Positions 10,760-22,800 of a stretch of 64,000 bases of DNA are shown here, piece after piece; position 1 is the stretch's first letter, and every line of letters starts with the position of its first letter. This DNA is from Owenia fusiformis. Its lineage: Eukaryota > Annelida > Polychaeta > Sabellida > Oweniidae. A program made the translations under genes and the position numbers. The notes below the pieces were generated by a model. The model saw only the letters and a list, made by a program, of their open reading frames with translations, was not told the DNA's origin and did not search any database. The DNA lies in the NCBI GenBank assembly GCA_903813345.2, contig CAIIXF020000001.1, positions 27,825,915 through 27,889,914 on the forward strand, written 5' to 3'.

Positions 10760-11787
10760 TGAAAACAGAATGGAAAAAATGATACTTGTCTGGAGTCTTG
10801 AAGAGATGTAGTCCAGGAAAGATCATGAAACAAAATAAATTGCTTTACTTTTCTCATAACAACAATTATTTTTTGCTCCATCATTTAGGAAAAGCCTCGC
10901 GTATGCCTGGTTAATTTTCCCAATTAGTAATTGCAATTCGATGTCAAAGTCACTGGAATATATGGACGATATAAAATCTGATCAAAAACAATGACATTTT
11001 ACAACATGTGTTTTAGATACAATGACAGTAACAGTGATAATGAAATAATGCCATTGAATATTGATTACGTTTTTCCAAAGCCGCCTCTGCATTAAGGCAT
11101 TCCGAATGCTCAATGCTTAATAATTAAACAAGTAATAACAGAATATTCTCGTATGTCACCTAATTTTATTTTTGTAAATGTGTAAAACCTTGGCAAGTTG
11201 CTGAATTTTATATGGATTATATGAATTTAGAATAGAAATATCCTTTACACTGGGTATACAGATTATCCTGTGGCTATACAATATTTATGCTGAGATCATA
11301 ATCTTAACGCACACCAAAGAGGCATGTGATATCTGTATATGAAGTACTCTTATATACAAAGGAGGCATTAAGTTATTGCTTCTGTTGGCCCTTCCGCCAA
11401 TTTAGAAATATGTGATTCTCTGCATTGCTAACTTAAATCAACATGACCTTGAAGAAACCGTGACTACAAAAATGAAATATTACACTTAAAAACATTTGCT
11501 CTTTCATACTTTCACGATCCCTACTTCAAAAGCTTGTCTAATTTCAAAGTTGACGAAATTTACTTTCAACACTCCTAACCATCGCGTAAGCAGGCGTCAC
11601 CGCACAGCGTCAAAAAATACAGTAGTGAAAATTTTTGTACGCTGACGAAAATTAACAGAGTTGAAGTAAAAACTGTAATGAGGGTTTAAAAAAATTGATA
11701 AGATGAAAATAAATACGATTTCGGGTGTAATAAAAACAACATTCTCTTAGAAATGGTTTCAACTTTCTAATTGTGATAAAAGTTTTT
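10760..11787. other. Intergenic sequence, no gene seen
   Basis: AT-rich DNA. GCGTCACCGCACAGCGTC at 11596-11613 resembles the inner end of the inverted arm at 12024-12039, hinting that the old foldback extended further left. No other structure was recognised. Confidence 0.45.
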
Positions 11788-12039
11788 CGAGCACTGCTCC
11801 TGATTTTTTCTGGCTGGATCGGCCCACATAGTCGACTCGAAAGAAAAATGTTGTTTTTCTCACTTTTTGTTTGGTTATTATTTTCCCTGTCGTCTGAGAG
11901 TATGGTTAATTTTTATGAGAATATGTATTTGTTATCTTCACATTTTAAAACAGATGAAGATTCGGCAAATATTCATTCACTGTATATATTTAAAAAAGAT
12001 CAGATCTGTACTGTGACGCATCTGCTGTACGGTGACGAT
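11788..12039. repeat. Left arm of an older inverted repeat enclosing the 6.4-kb transposon
   Basis: Starts CGAGCACTG and ends CTGTACGGTGACG. Its reverse complement is found at 19053-19301 with obvious, though imperfect, similarity. Shared blocks include ATCGGCCCACATA.TCGAC, GTCTGAGAGTATGG and TTATGAGAATATGTATTTGT. An open frame of about 98 codons over this arm is not mirrored as coding in the other arm, so I treat it as non-coding. Confidence 0.82.
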
Positions 12040-12434
12040 TCCTTAGAATTTATGAAGTGTAATATATGAGCTCATTAACGTAAGATTCCATAAGTTTTTG
12101 TGTGGAAATTCAAATGTTGTATCCCATTCAACATTGAAAAATATCAATTCTTTTGTTTCCATTCATTCCGGATAACAAGGATTAAATACTGAAACACATT
12201 CAACTCTCAGCTTACTGTTCGAACAAGAGGTAAAGAAGTGTCAGATCTACATGTACATTATCACTGGTAAGTATCAAGCGAAGGTTACGGCCGTCACCTT
12301 CGCATTTAAGATGGCGGACAGGAAGTATTTATTTCGATATTTTCAGTTTTCATGGAATTAACTATTTGAAAGTTGTAATGCTTTGATATCATTTGAACTA
12401 AACCAAGCTTTTCTCATATGACTAACAAAGATAG

Positions 12435-13125
12435 TAGTGGAATGGGTGATAGGTGTTTTTCGTGCGATGAAGTCTAAAAATTTTAATTGGTATAATCATT
12501 TAGGCCACCTAAAACTACATTTATTCATGAATTTTCAGTTTCCAATTTTTCAGCGTTAAGCGGCTGTTCCATTTTACCCCCCCCCCTGAAAAACCAAAAG
12601 AGGGGTATGTATACAAATGCAGCCATTTCACCATTATACTTCGAGCAATTCTATTGAAAGTTCACGGGAACATACATTGTATAATAGACATGTATCATGC
12701 AAAATATGAGTGTGAAAGCTCTACTTGTTGCCATGGTAACCACTCGTTGAATTATAAAAATGACTGAAAAAGGGCGATTTTCGTACATTCGGATTGCAGT
12801 AAACTGAACTTATCTTGTTGTAAGAGATTGATTGATCAGTCTAAATATGCTTAAAAACTTCACAGATGTGTATGGTACAAATCTAGGGGAAAAGTAAATT
12901 TTTGGGATGTTTCTTATATTTTACATGATTTTTTTAATATGCATACCCCTATTCAGGATCCATATGTGCTTTTCTTGTCTGTAATGTCAAAAACATAGAT
13001 ATCTTCAATATTTCAAGTTGAATCTTTTCTTATATTATACTGGAAAGCTAAATGCATATTAATGAGATCCATGGTCAGGATTAATGTAATATTTGTATCT
13101 GTTGCTCTGGTGACCACATATAACT
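12435..13125. repeat. Left terminal inverted repeat of the 6.4-kb transposon
   Basis: Pairs with 18160-18867 on the opposite strand. The outer part matches almost base for base; landmarks include GCGTTAAGCGGCTGTTCCA, TTGCCATGGTAACCACTCG and CAGTCTAAATATGCTTAAAA. The inner limit is set by the last clear match, GTATCTGTTGCTCTGGTGAC. Confidence 0.88.
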
Positions 13126-13521
13126 ATTAATTTTTCGCACATGTTCCATGTTATATCGTGAAGACAGCAGATTTCATCATTTCAGGAATATTTGTCTTGC
13201 ATCATTACATACACAATACACAGAGTAAAAGGTCTAAAGAGGTACTATATCTAGTATACTTAGATGGGGTTTGTCATGACTGACTCTTCAAAATTGAGGT
13301 TTTAAAAAAAAGCACATGTAATGAAAAATCAGAAAATGGAACTTGTTACAAGATTAAGTTGAAAACAGGTAAAATAAACTAATAACATTTATGACATATT
13401 ATTCTCTTACATCTGAAGAAATTCAAAATACATTAAAACATAAATTTTCAGAATAGTTTACCATGAAATTAAGATTAAACTGAAAAAGTAAATGTCAAAC
13501 AATATATATTTCAGGGAAGCA

Positions 13522-15132
13522 ATGAGTGAACGAGTCTTGAGAAAGCGTGTTGCACCTGCATCAGAGGCTCGCGGTGAGACATCTAGGCCAACATATCTGT
13601 TTTCCGATTCCAAATGTATTTTTTGTGATAAAACTATTAAATATCTGAAAAACAATAAGAAGGAATATCTTACACAATGTACTACAAAAATAACTAGAGC
13701 AACAATTAATCATGCTATGCATATAAGAGAGGATTGGAACTTAATTCGCAAAATTGGCGGACGTGATCTTCTGGCTGGAGAGGCTCATTTCCATCAGGCT
13801 TGCAAGCGCTCATATTGTGAACCTAAAATTGTTGGAAAACCTGAGGTAGATGACTATGGTGATTTAATTGAAAAAACTACAGGGACAAATGTCAAATTTG
13901 ATGAAAAAGAACCAGAGGAATCCAATGACCCATCATTCACCTACATATGTGAAAGGATATCCGAAGACATTATGCTTAGGAAGAATGTTGGTTCTCTTAA
14001 TAACATTCACAAACAATATCAGACCCATAAACAAGAAAATGATCCCGTGAATTATCAAAAGGACTATCGCAGAAGTAGATTGAAATCTCGCTTGCAGTCT
14101 CATTATGGTAATAGAATAGTTTTACAGCCTGGTAAAAATGAGAAAGACATTTTGATTTATAGCTCAAGTCTAACTGTATCAGATATTGCCGACTCAGCTG
14201 CAATGGTAAATCAGACAAATGAACATGGATGCCTGCAGAAAGCAGCACATTATTTAAGAGACAAGATAATTGCTGCTAGTGAAAACGTCTCTCCAACAAA
14301 CTGGCCACCATCTGCTTCAGAATTATCAGCAAGTATGTTCCACACTATTCCACCAGAGTTGCAATATTTTCTTATACTTCTGCTATCAGGCAATGACACA
14401 AAAATGAACAATACAAAATATAAACGCTTGACTCATACCATAGGGCAAGACATTTGCTATGGTGCAACAAATGGATCATTCAAAATGCCAAAACATTACT
14501 TGCTTGCGATAGCTATTCATCATCTTACAGGGAGTGCAGAGTTGATCACACTACTGAATCATCATGGGTACTGCACCAGTTACACAGAGGTCCTAGAAAT
14601 AGAGACTGCAATATGTGAAGAGATTAAACAGCAAGTGTCATCCTTACCACCATCAATATCCATTTTGTCAAACCAAGTTCTGATGTATTGCTTCGATAAT
14701 TTTGATCTCAATGAGCAGACTCCCAGTGGTTCAGGAACTACACATTCTACCCATGGCATTGTCATTCAAGAACAGAAATCTGTGAATCCTCACTGTCATC
14801 AAGACACAGCTATGGAGGTTGACGCACATACAGAGTCTAGTGAAAGTCAAGGTCAGCTGGAGCCAATGGATGATGATGGTGGTGATATTTCTTCAGAATC
14901 TCAAGGTGGTGTGCCAATCCTTCTACCTCAGTCAGATGAACATGTTGATGAAATTGTTGATTCTAGTGCTCAGCCTCCATCACTTGAACCAACTAAGGAA
15001 CGCTACCCTAATGCAAGGAGATCAGTTAAACTGACAGAGGACATATTACCACCATGTTATGCAGTTAACAAAGCAGAACCACCTAAAGGGTTTGATGTCT
15101 TCACAATCTCAGAGGAAAGTGGCATTAGCTAA
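13522..15132 (+). pseudogene. Transposon protein, N-terminal part (upstream of frameshift)
   Basis: Open frame of about 537-546 codons. An ATG exists at 13492, but TATATATTTCAG just before 13515 looks like a splice acceptor, so ATG 13522 is my preferred start. Near the N-terminus a zinc-binding pattern is visible: CIFCDK, about 60 residues, then H-x-H-x3-C and SYC (GEAHFHQACKRSYC). The middle is helical and polar, with no family I can name. The last quarter is acidic and Ser/Gln-rich (about 14800-14990), like a linker. The frame ends at TAA 15130-15132, while the downstream frame continues the protein without a break. It therefore represents the first part of one long protein whose gene carries a one-base frameshift around 15110-15132. 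Confidence 0.82.
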
Positions 15133-18067
15133 TGCTTCTAGAAGTGATCTGATGTGGATTTTGTGTCGTCATCAACAGTCAGAAAATCAGAGTGTCCCTA
15201 GCTGGGCAGGTTGGGTGTCACTAACAGGCAAGGGCTCAACTAATGTACCAGTTCAGTCTGTTATAGACTATCTTCCTCCAATAAACCACCCAATAACTGA
15301 GAATGCTACAGTTCAAGAGTGCCTGAATATTGCTATGCAAGGAACAGCTGAGGTGGGCCAACATTACACATTAGTAACATTTGATCTGGCAGCAGCCAAA
15401 AAGGCCCTGAACATTGTATGGCAATTTCAAAAATACTGTACTGTGATAGTAATGTTAGGTGTTTTCCATTCGCTGTGTTCTTATTTCTGCACCATTGGAA
15501 AATTTGTGAGGGGCTCTGGTTTTGAAGAGATACTGCTTGAATCAGAAATTTGTGCTAGTGGATCATTAGATGCAGTCCTTAATGGAAAAAATTACAACAG
15601 AAGCCTGAGAGTTCACAAGATAATGTATGAAGCACTGGAACGTATGTTGTTGGAGAAATTCCAGCAGGAACACCAACTAAATCCAGCTGCAAAGAAGAAA
15701 CTTCAAGATCTAGCTGAAAACCTAAATGAAGAGCTTCTGCAGCAATCCCTCTCTGATAAAGATGTTAGTGAATTCTGTCAAAAATTCTTCCAGTTCAAAA
15801 TGGACATCAGACAAGGGAAAATGGGTAAAACTCCACAGTTTTGGGTCCAGTACAGTGATATGGTTGGCACTGCACTTCAGTATATCCGTGCCACAAAGGA
15901 AAATGATCTCAACCTCCACATTGGAGCACACTCAGCCATGAATAGTGCATTCTTTGCCATGGACCATCAAAATTATGCCAGATTTCACTGTTACCAATTT
16001 CTCACCCTTCTCAACCTGGATAAGACACATCCTGGTGCAACAGAGCTCATCTCAAACAATGGATTCTCTGTTTCAAGATCAGATGTATCATGCTCACGAA
16101 ATCCTGTGGACATTACCATAGAACAAACTATCAATTGCAATGCAAAATCTAAAGGTGGTATTGTTGGTTTCAGTAGGAACAAGGGTGCATATCAGCGCTG
16201 GTGCGTTACACGAACACAGAGAGGACTGTATACAGAGGCTGCCCTTGATATAGCTGGAATGAGAGACTCAGACGATATCCTCCATAGAGACAACTCATTA
16301 GCCCAAGTAACAACATCTGAAGCTGGTGTAAAGTCAGTAATGCAGGCATTCAAAAACTTCATCAACCCATTTGACATCAATGAGCCTGCTCTTCACTGTG
16401 TATCATCTGGTTTGCCAGCCCCAGCAGAAGTTCAAGGGCTGACTGATGCATTACAGAAAGGTTACCAAGCAAGTGAACAATTCATTGATAGACTGAGAGA
16501 TCAAAACTCAGAACTTAAGTTTCACGATAGCATAAAAAAGATGAAAGTCGCAACATTTGCAAATTCTGCTGTGACCAAGAAGATGACAACTTCAAAAAAT
16601 AAGGTTGTTGAAATCAGCGCCACAAGAAACCTATTTGGCCAACTACTTAATGTATCTCAAAACAGTGAGATTAGTCTTGAGAGGCTCATGGGATATTGCA
16701 TGGGTCCTGTTCCTTGGCCTCTTGCCCTACCTGATGGCTCTCTAGAAAAAACACCAAAGTCAACACTCATTCATGAGCTGCAAGGGAATGACAGTATTCC
16801 ATCTCCCCCATCTGAATCAATAACTATCTTGGATGGAAATATGAGTTTCTATCAAATGGAAAAAATAGCACCAACATTTGGTAAAGTTGCAAGAGACATA
16901 TTCACACACTTACCAAAATCCAAGAACGTACATTTTGTAACCGATTCCTACCATGAAAACTCCATTAAAGATCTTGAGAGAAACAAAAGGGGGCAGTCAG
17001 ATCCAATTATCCTGAAGGGAGCCCACACTAAAACCCCATCAAAATCATGGAATAACTTCCTAACAAGTGGCAAAAATAAAGAGGAACTTATCAAGTTCCT
17101 GTTACGTGAATGGCAAACCAAGAAGTATGCCAGTGATCTGAAGGGAAGAAACATCTACTTCTCAGACCAAGAGAATACAATTCTACTCACAAGTGATGGT
17201 GAAAAGGTTTATACTTCCCCAGTAAATGACCTAGCATCTAACCAAGAAGAAGCAGATACAAAGATAATTCTTCACATGCTGTTCGCTGCAAGACATGGAA
17301 AACCAGTAATTGTTCGATCCCTTGATACCGATGTCTTTCTAATACTCCTAAGGTATGCTGACAGGGTCGATGTACAGATATATTTTGACACTGGAAAAGG
17401 AGATGGGCGTCGCCTCCTTGACATCCAAGCAATAGCCTCCCGCCTGGGCCAGCAACTTTGTGAAGCACTGCCCAGCTTCCATGCTTTCACGGGGTGCGAT
17501 AGCACTAGTGCATTCATTCGCAGAGGCAAGATAAAGCCACTCAAAATTCTTACCAGAGGTCCTCCAGATGAAAGGAATCGTTTCCTGAAACTGTTTACTA
17601 CAATGGGAAATACTGTTGAGGTTACCAACCAAATGGAATCTACTGCTGAGGACTATGTTTGCAAAATGTACTCTAGAAAAACCAAGCTAAGGAACATCAA
17701 CAAACTTCGCTATGAACTATTTCAACAAAGATATTCCCCCAAGAAATCAGGAGATGCTTTGACTTACGATGGAACTGACTTGTCACTGTTACCCCCCTGT
17801 AGAGACTCTATAATTCAAAAGTTGAAAAGGAGTAACTATCAAAGCTATATCTGGAAACAATCACACATTGCTGTCAGTGAACTCCCAAATGCCACGTTGC
17901 ATGGCTGGCAACTTGATACCAATGGTAACATTGAGCCACAATGGTCTAGTTTACCCGTCTTACCGAAAGACCTTGTAGATCTGCTTGATGAGGTTGCTGA
18001 GCCTATTGTACTTGAAGATGCAGACTTCTTGGGAAGTGTTGAGGGTGGAGATGTTCTAGACAGCTAG
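15119..18067 (+). pseudogene. Transposon protein, C-terminal part with XPG/FEN-like nuclease signature
   Basis: About 980 open codons in the frame +1 relative to the upstream part. Conserved-looking blocks in order: SRSDLMWILCR and SWAGWVS near the junction; LGVFHSLCSYFCTIGKFVRGSG; SGSLDAVLNGKNYNRSLRVHK; then EEADTK (about 17245-17262), SLDTDVF (about 17318-17338) and FTGCDSTSAF (about 17482-17511). I know these blocks from many uncharacterised, multicopy invertebrate and fish proteins. The acidic triplet spacing parallels XPG/FEN nucleases, where an E-x-E/D cluster, a D-x-D and a later G-x-D bind the metals. That equivalence is inferred. Apart from the junction the frame is undamaged over 3 kb, implying a young copy. 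Stop TAG is at 18065-18067, just inside the right TIR. Confidence 0.82.
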
Positions 18068-18159
18068 AAAAGAAAAATGACTATAAACATGTTAAACTTC
18101 AAAACAATGCTAATGGAGGTAAATTTGTACTCTCATACTGTTTTGTGACATTCTCCATT

Positions 18160-18867
18160 TAATATGTGGTTACCATAGCAACAGTTACAAAATTTTTTCT
18201 GAAGTGTATCTTAGCTCCTCACTGTAGATTGAGTTTTCCTATTAATTATACAGTGAAATATTTCTGATAGCCTACATAGTATACTATAAGAAACTCATTT
18301 TGACATTTTAATAGACATTGGAGAAATAATCACTTTCTCGTCTTGAATGAGGGTATGAGTATTAAAAAAATCATGTAAAATATAAGAAACATCCCAAAAA
18401 TTTACTTTTCCCCTAGATTTGTACCATACACATCTGTGAAGTTTTTAAGCATATTTAGACTGATCAATCAATTTCTTACAACAAGATAAGTTCAGTTTAC
18501 TGCAATCCTAATGTATGAAAATCGCCCTTTTTCAGTCATTTTTATAATTCAACGAGTGGTTACCATGGCAACAAGTAGAGCTTTCACACTCATATTTTGC
18601 ATTATACATGTCTATTATACAATGTATGTTCCCATGAACTTTCAATAGAATTGCTCGAAGTATAATGGTGAAATGGCTGCATTTGTACACATACCCCTCT
18701 ATTGGTTTTTCAGGGGGGGGGGGGGTAAAATGGAACAGCCGCTTAACGCTGAAAAATTGGAAACTGAAAATTCATGAATGGATGGAGCTTTAGGTGGCCT
18801 AAATGATTATAACAATTAAAATTTTTAGACTACATCGCACGAAAAACACCTATCACCCATTCCACTA
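18160..18867. repeat. Right terminal inverted repeat of the 6.4-kb transposon
   Basis: Reverse complement of 12435-13125. The match is near-perfect for the outer ~520 bp and gapped further in. It ends CACCCATTCCACTA followed by TAG. Confidence 0.88.
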
Positions 18868-19052
18868 TAGCCTAGAGCCATCTTCACCCCATGCAAGATA
18901 TTGCATCTTTCATCCTAAAAAGTCACACGTGCAAGATGAGATTTAGTTGTGACATCACTTGTTTAAAAACATCAATAACATAGCAACAAATATACGGAGT
19001 TTTTGGTTTCATGATCCTTACCATATCATACATTTCCATTAACCTTCCATTA

Positions 19053-19301
19053 AGCGTCACCGTACAGCTGATGTCGCTGCACAAATCTGATCTTTTTTAA
19101 ATACACACAATGAATGGTTATTTGCTGAATCTTCGCCCGTTCTAAAATGTGTAAGTTACAAATACATATTCTCATAAAAATAATCCATACTCTCAGACGG
19201 TAGGAAAAATAATAACCAAACGAAATGTGGAAAAATCAACTTTTTTCACTTTGGTCGATTATGTGGGCCGATTCACTCAGAAAAAATCCGGACAGTGCTC
19301 G
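19053..19301. repeat. Right arm of the older inverted repeat
   Basis: Reverse-complement partner of 11788-12039. The DNA between arm and transposon differs on the two sides (about 395 bp left, 185 bp right). The arms therefore belong to an older foldback rather than to the TIR of the 6.4-kb element. Confidence 0.8.
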
Positions 19302-19661
19302 TAGTCCCCAATGGACCATACTTCAGCCTCCTCTCATTGTAATCTACTATCTATATTCTCACTACAGTATGTAATTAAATGTCGATCAAAACTACATAGA
19401 GATTTTATATGTACACATACAACATTATTCTTAAACTTGAATTTTTAATTGCAGAGATTGTTGGCAGTATTGATATGAAGGCATTCAATTTCATTTCTGT
19501 ACATGACTAGTGCACTACTGTACCTGTATGTAGACACACTTGTAAAACAAAGCTGGAATCCCACAGTCTGGAATTCAGTTTTAATTGACACTGTTGGCTT
19601 TCCTACATGTCCTATGTACTTCTGTAATACAACAGTTTGGAACTTAGTAGACAGTAACTTT

Positions 19662-19797
19662 ACTATGCCGATGGCGATGCCCCCGGCGATGCCCATCGGC
19701 GTGCCGACCTGTGCCTATCGACGTGCCGATCGGCCTGCCGACTACGCGCCTATCGACGCGTCGATGGGAGCATGCCGATGTGATTTTAGGCATAGTA
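19662..19797. repeat. GC-rich island of GCCGAT/ATCGGC hairpins
   Basis: In a region of roughly one-third GC, this stretch of about 135 bp is strongly GC-rich. It is built of variants of GCCGATCGGC, GCCCATCGGC, TATCGACG and CGCGTCGATG. ACTATGCC at the left edge mirrors GGCATAGT at the right edge, so the whole block can fold back on itself. It lies about 100 bp past the stop codon of the CRAL-TRIO gene. No coding pattern. Confidence 0.7.
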
Positions 19798-19896
19798 TGT
19801 AGTGTACTTGTATTTAGAAATTGTTCAATTTAAATAGACATAAATATCTCTGTCAATCCATTGAAATGTGAAAGTTTTCATATTTCATTGTGCGTT

Positions 19897-22800
19897 TTAA
19901 TCAACACTGCTAGCTTTCCTATATACTCCTGGTATACAAGCGTCAATTGGGTCAGTTGTGTCTAGATCCACACTCTCTAATCCTGTTAAAGTTGAGGTAT
20001 CTCCCTCAAGGGAATACTCGGATAGTTTCTCAAAATATTGCTCTGAATTTAGTAATTGCTCAGCCCAAACGGAGTTAGAGTATTGCGAGAGACATCCTCC
20101 AAAGTCCACTGGTAACACCTCCACAGAAATCCCCTCTGATTCATATAAAGAGTTGAAGTCTGTATGTACGTGAAGCTGCAAAAATAAGGGATTAGGGATT
20201 GTTATTTCAGCTTTATTTACACATATATGATTTTACTTTAAATAGAAATGGTCTTGTTTTGAAAATAGGCGAGCTTTTGAACCAGGAGTCATGTGGGAGT
20301 TTTCTGTATTGATGTTGAACAAAAATAACTTAGAATTGGACTCCTATCGACACAGGTTTTAAAGCAAAAATGGTCCAAAAGTGAATTTCCTGAGACAAAA
20401 ATGGTGACCATTTTGAAAATAGGCGAGCTTTTGAACCAGGAGTCATAGGGGGGTTTTCTATATTGATGCTGAACAAAAATAACTTAAAACGGGAATCCTA
20501 TTGACAGGGGTTTAAAAACTGGCTTGATGACAGACGGACAAGTGAGTGATTGCAACAGCTCACCATGTGAGCAAACAAGACACAGAGTGAACAGAATCGT
20601 ACCCTTGAATAGAATAGACAGTTTTCAGGATGGAAAATCCAAAATGTCCACCCTAACATACCATAACATGTATACCCAGACTGCCCAAAAACTAACCAGT
20701 GTTGCTGAAAATGTCAGATGAATCCCGAAAATGGAACCCATAGATATGTTGACAAGCCTTGATGGACAAGATTTCAGGATGGAAAATTAAAAATTTCAGG
20801 TGAATCCCTCAAATGGTTTGGCTAGAAACCTGTAGACATAGTCAAGACTTGACTGACAGGATTTTAGGATGGAAAATCTAAAATGGCCACTTTACATTTA
20901 CTCAGAATGCCCCAAAAATAATCATTTGTAAACTTTCATAGGTAACATCTCTGAAAATTTCAGATGAATACCTCACCCCATAAAACAATTTGGCTGGGAA
21001 CATGTCAGCGGTGGCGGTAGGCATATATTCTTGTGAGTCATCATGACTCAGGTAGTTTCAAAAAAGTGAGTCACAAGAAAAAAAGTTGAGTCAAAGCTAT
21101 AAAAGTGTTTTTCTTGAGTAAAAATGCATACAAAATGTAGAAACCACATACAAAATCTATTTTTTGATTTTGTGCATACGTTTTATTGTACTCTTATAGC
21201 ACATTAACAACTAACAATTAATTAATTAGGCAATTGCAAGAAAAATGTCACTATTAATCATTTGATTATCTGGTCCAGCGAGTCATGGGTGTGAATGGAG
21301 TGGGAGAGGAGTTTCTCCCTGTGTGGAGTTACACAAATTGGGGTCAAAGCGTTTCATGTTGAAATTCAACATTTTAGCAATCATTCCAAAGTCTAAAACG
21401 GCAATATAAGTCCGACCACAATACTGGGCATCATTTAAATTGAATACGGTAGAATCTTGTAATTATAAAATGAAACCGAAAGTAGATTTGTTTTCATACC
21501 TAATTTATCATCATTACCCCCCTAATGTGCGATCGACTGGATTTTCATGTGCCCATTATCTATCTTCATAGGATCAGCTTCAGATCTAGTGAATCGAAGA
21601 TCTTAACTTGAGGGAGTTAATTGAAAATACTTGGTGAAAACTTACGATAGATCGGTCACTGTGAGCACCATTGATAAACCTACTGCGCATTACATCTGCG
21701 CATGCTGATGAAGGGGACGGCTCAAGGAAACTTGCTAACTTAGCGAAGGAATTTTGCGAACTTGCGAAGGAAACTAAAGGTTCGTAAATCTAGCGTGTGA
21801 ATATTCAAGGAAAGATTTTATGCGGTAATTTAGATAAATATACGATCACTAAAATCCTTAGAAGGGAGTATGAAATTAATAAATTATTGTTCAATGTTAT
21901 GTTCGTTTTATTGCATTTTTGATACGCCCCCTAGCACACGAGATAAACAAATCGAGGGATCGATCAATGTTTTCAAGTTTATCATTGAATCTGAATCACA
22001 GGGCTTTAAAAATTATATGAAATACCGAAATAAGAAAATGATCGGTAGGAAGGAGGCTCGATTGCGCTGAACGAAATGTTAGATTTCCGGAATTAGCAAA
22101 ATTATAAATTTGATCAATCACGTATTTTCACGTATAGGGATCAATTTAACCAAGTACCAAGCGGGGATTTTGCATGTGAAACAAACGTGCGTCAGAAAGA
22201 CTCGGTAGACAATGAATATTTGCGTCAGAGTTGCAAAAATGTGAGTAAAAAACGTAAAAAATTGCGTTAACGCCACCTCTGATGTAGACAAGTCTTGACT
22301 GACAGGATTTCAGGACAGAAAATCCCAAATGGCCACCTTAACATTTACCCAGAATGCCCCAAAACTAATCAGTTCTAAACGTTTATAGGTAGAAATATCC
22401 TTGAAAATTTCAGATGAATTGTTCAAATGGTTGGAAGCATGTAGACAAGATTTATCAGGACAAGCGCACTGCCTGCCCATCCACCTCCACACCTATCAAC
22501 CCACCTGGCAACTGTTCACAATATAGACCCAAGGGTGCCATAAAAAAATTCTGAATAAATTTGAAAAGATTTCTTGAAAACTTTTGAAAATATCCCAGGT
22601 GAATGTACGATCATTTGTGATACTGCATCATTTGTTTCAAAGAGACGATTGGCAAATTATTTCCTACCCTACTGGCAAGTTTCTCTTTCAGGAATCCTCG
22701 AAGTACAGCAAATATCACACTGAATATATAAGGTGCATTCACATAATGGATTGCCTTCACCCGAGCAGGAAATGCCTCCTGAAAGAAACGATATGAACTG

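Larger units (their letters stand above)
12435..18867 (+). mobile_element. 6.4-kb DNA transposon with ~700-bp TIRs, candidate Academ-like element
   Basis: Both termini read inward TAGTGGAATGGGTGATAGG. The inverted arms run about 12435-13125 and 18160-18867. They are nearly identical for the outer ~520 bp and more diverged inward, and include matching C- or G-homopolymers (about 12578-12588 and 18714-18725). TAG lies directly outside each end (12432-12434, 18868-18870), consistent with a 3-bp target duplication, although TA is also possible. Between the arms is one large gene split by a single frameshift (13522-15132 and 15119-18067). No RT and no obvious classical DDE/D block was recognised. 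One protein combining a putative transposase with an XPG-type nuclease, with 3-4 bp duplications, is what I recall for the Academ superfamily. That assignment is an inference. Confidence 0.82.

Noticed and set aside
11773-12069. 98-codon frame with hydrophobic N-terminus, possible secreted peptide
   Set aside because: It lies on an arm of an inverted repeat whose other copy does not keep the frame.
15059-15118. ATG at 15059 as the real start of a second transposon gene
   Set aside because: The first ~20 codons overlap the upstream frame and read as out-of-frame translation of it. Protein-like sequence in this frame starts at about 15119, so a frameshifted single gene is more likely.
21870-22070. 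66-codon frame repeated identically at 43074-43274
   Set aside because: Identity follows from the two copies being the same young transposon; the peptide has no motif and starts and ends arbitrarily within it.
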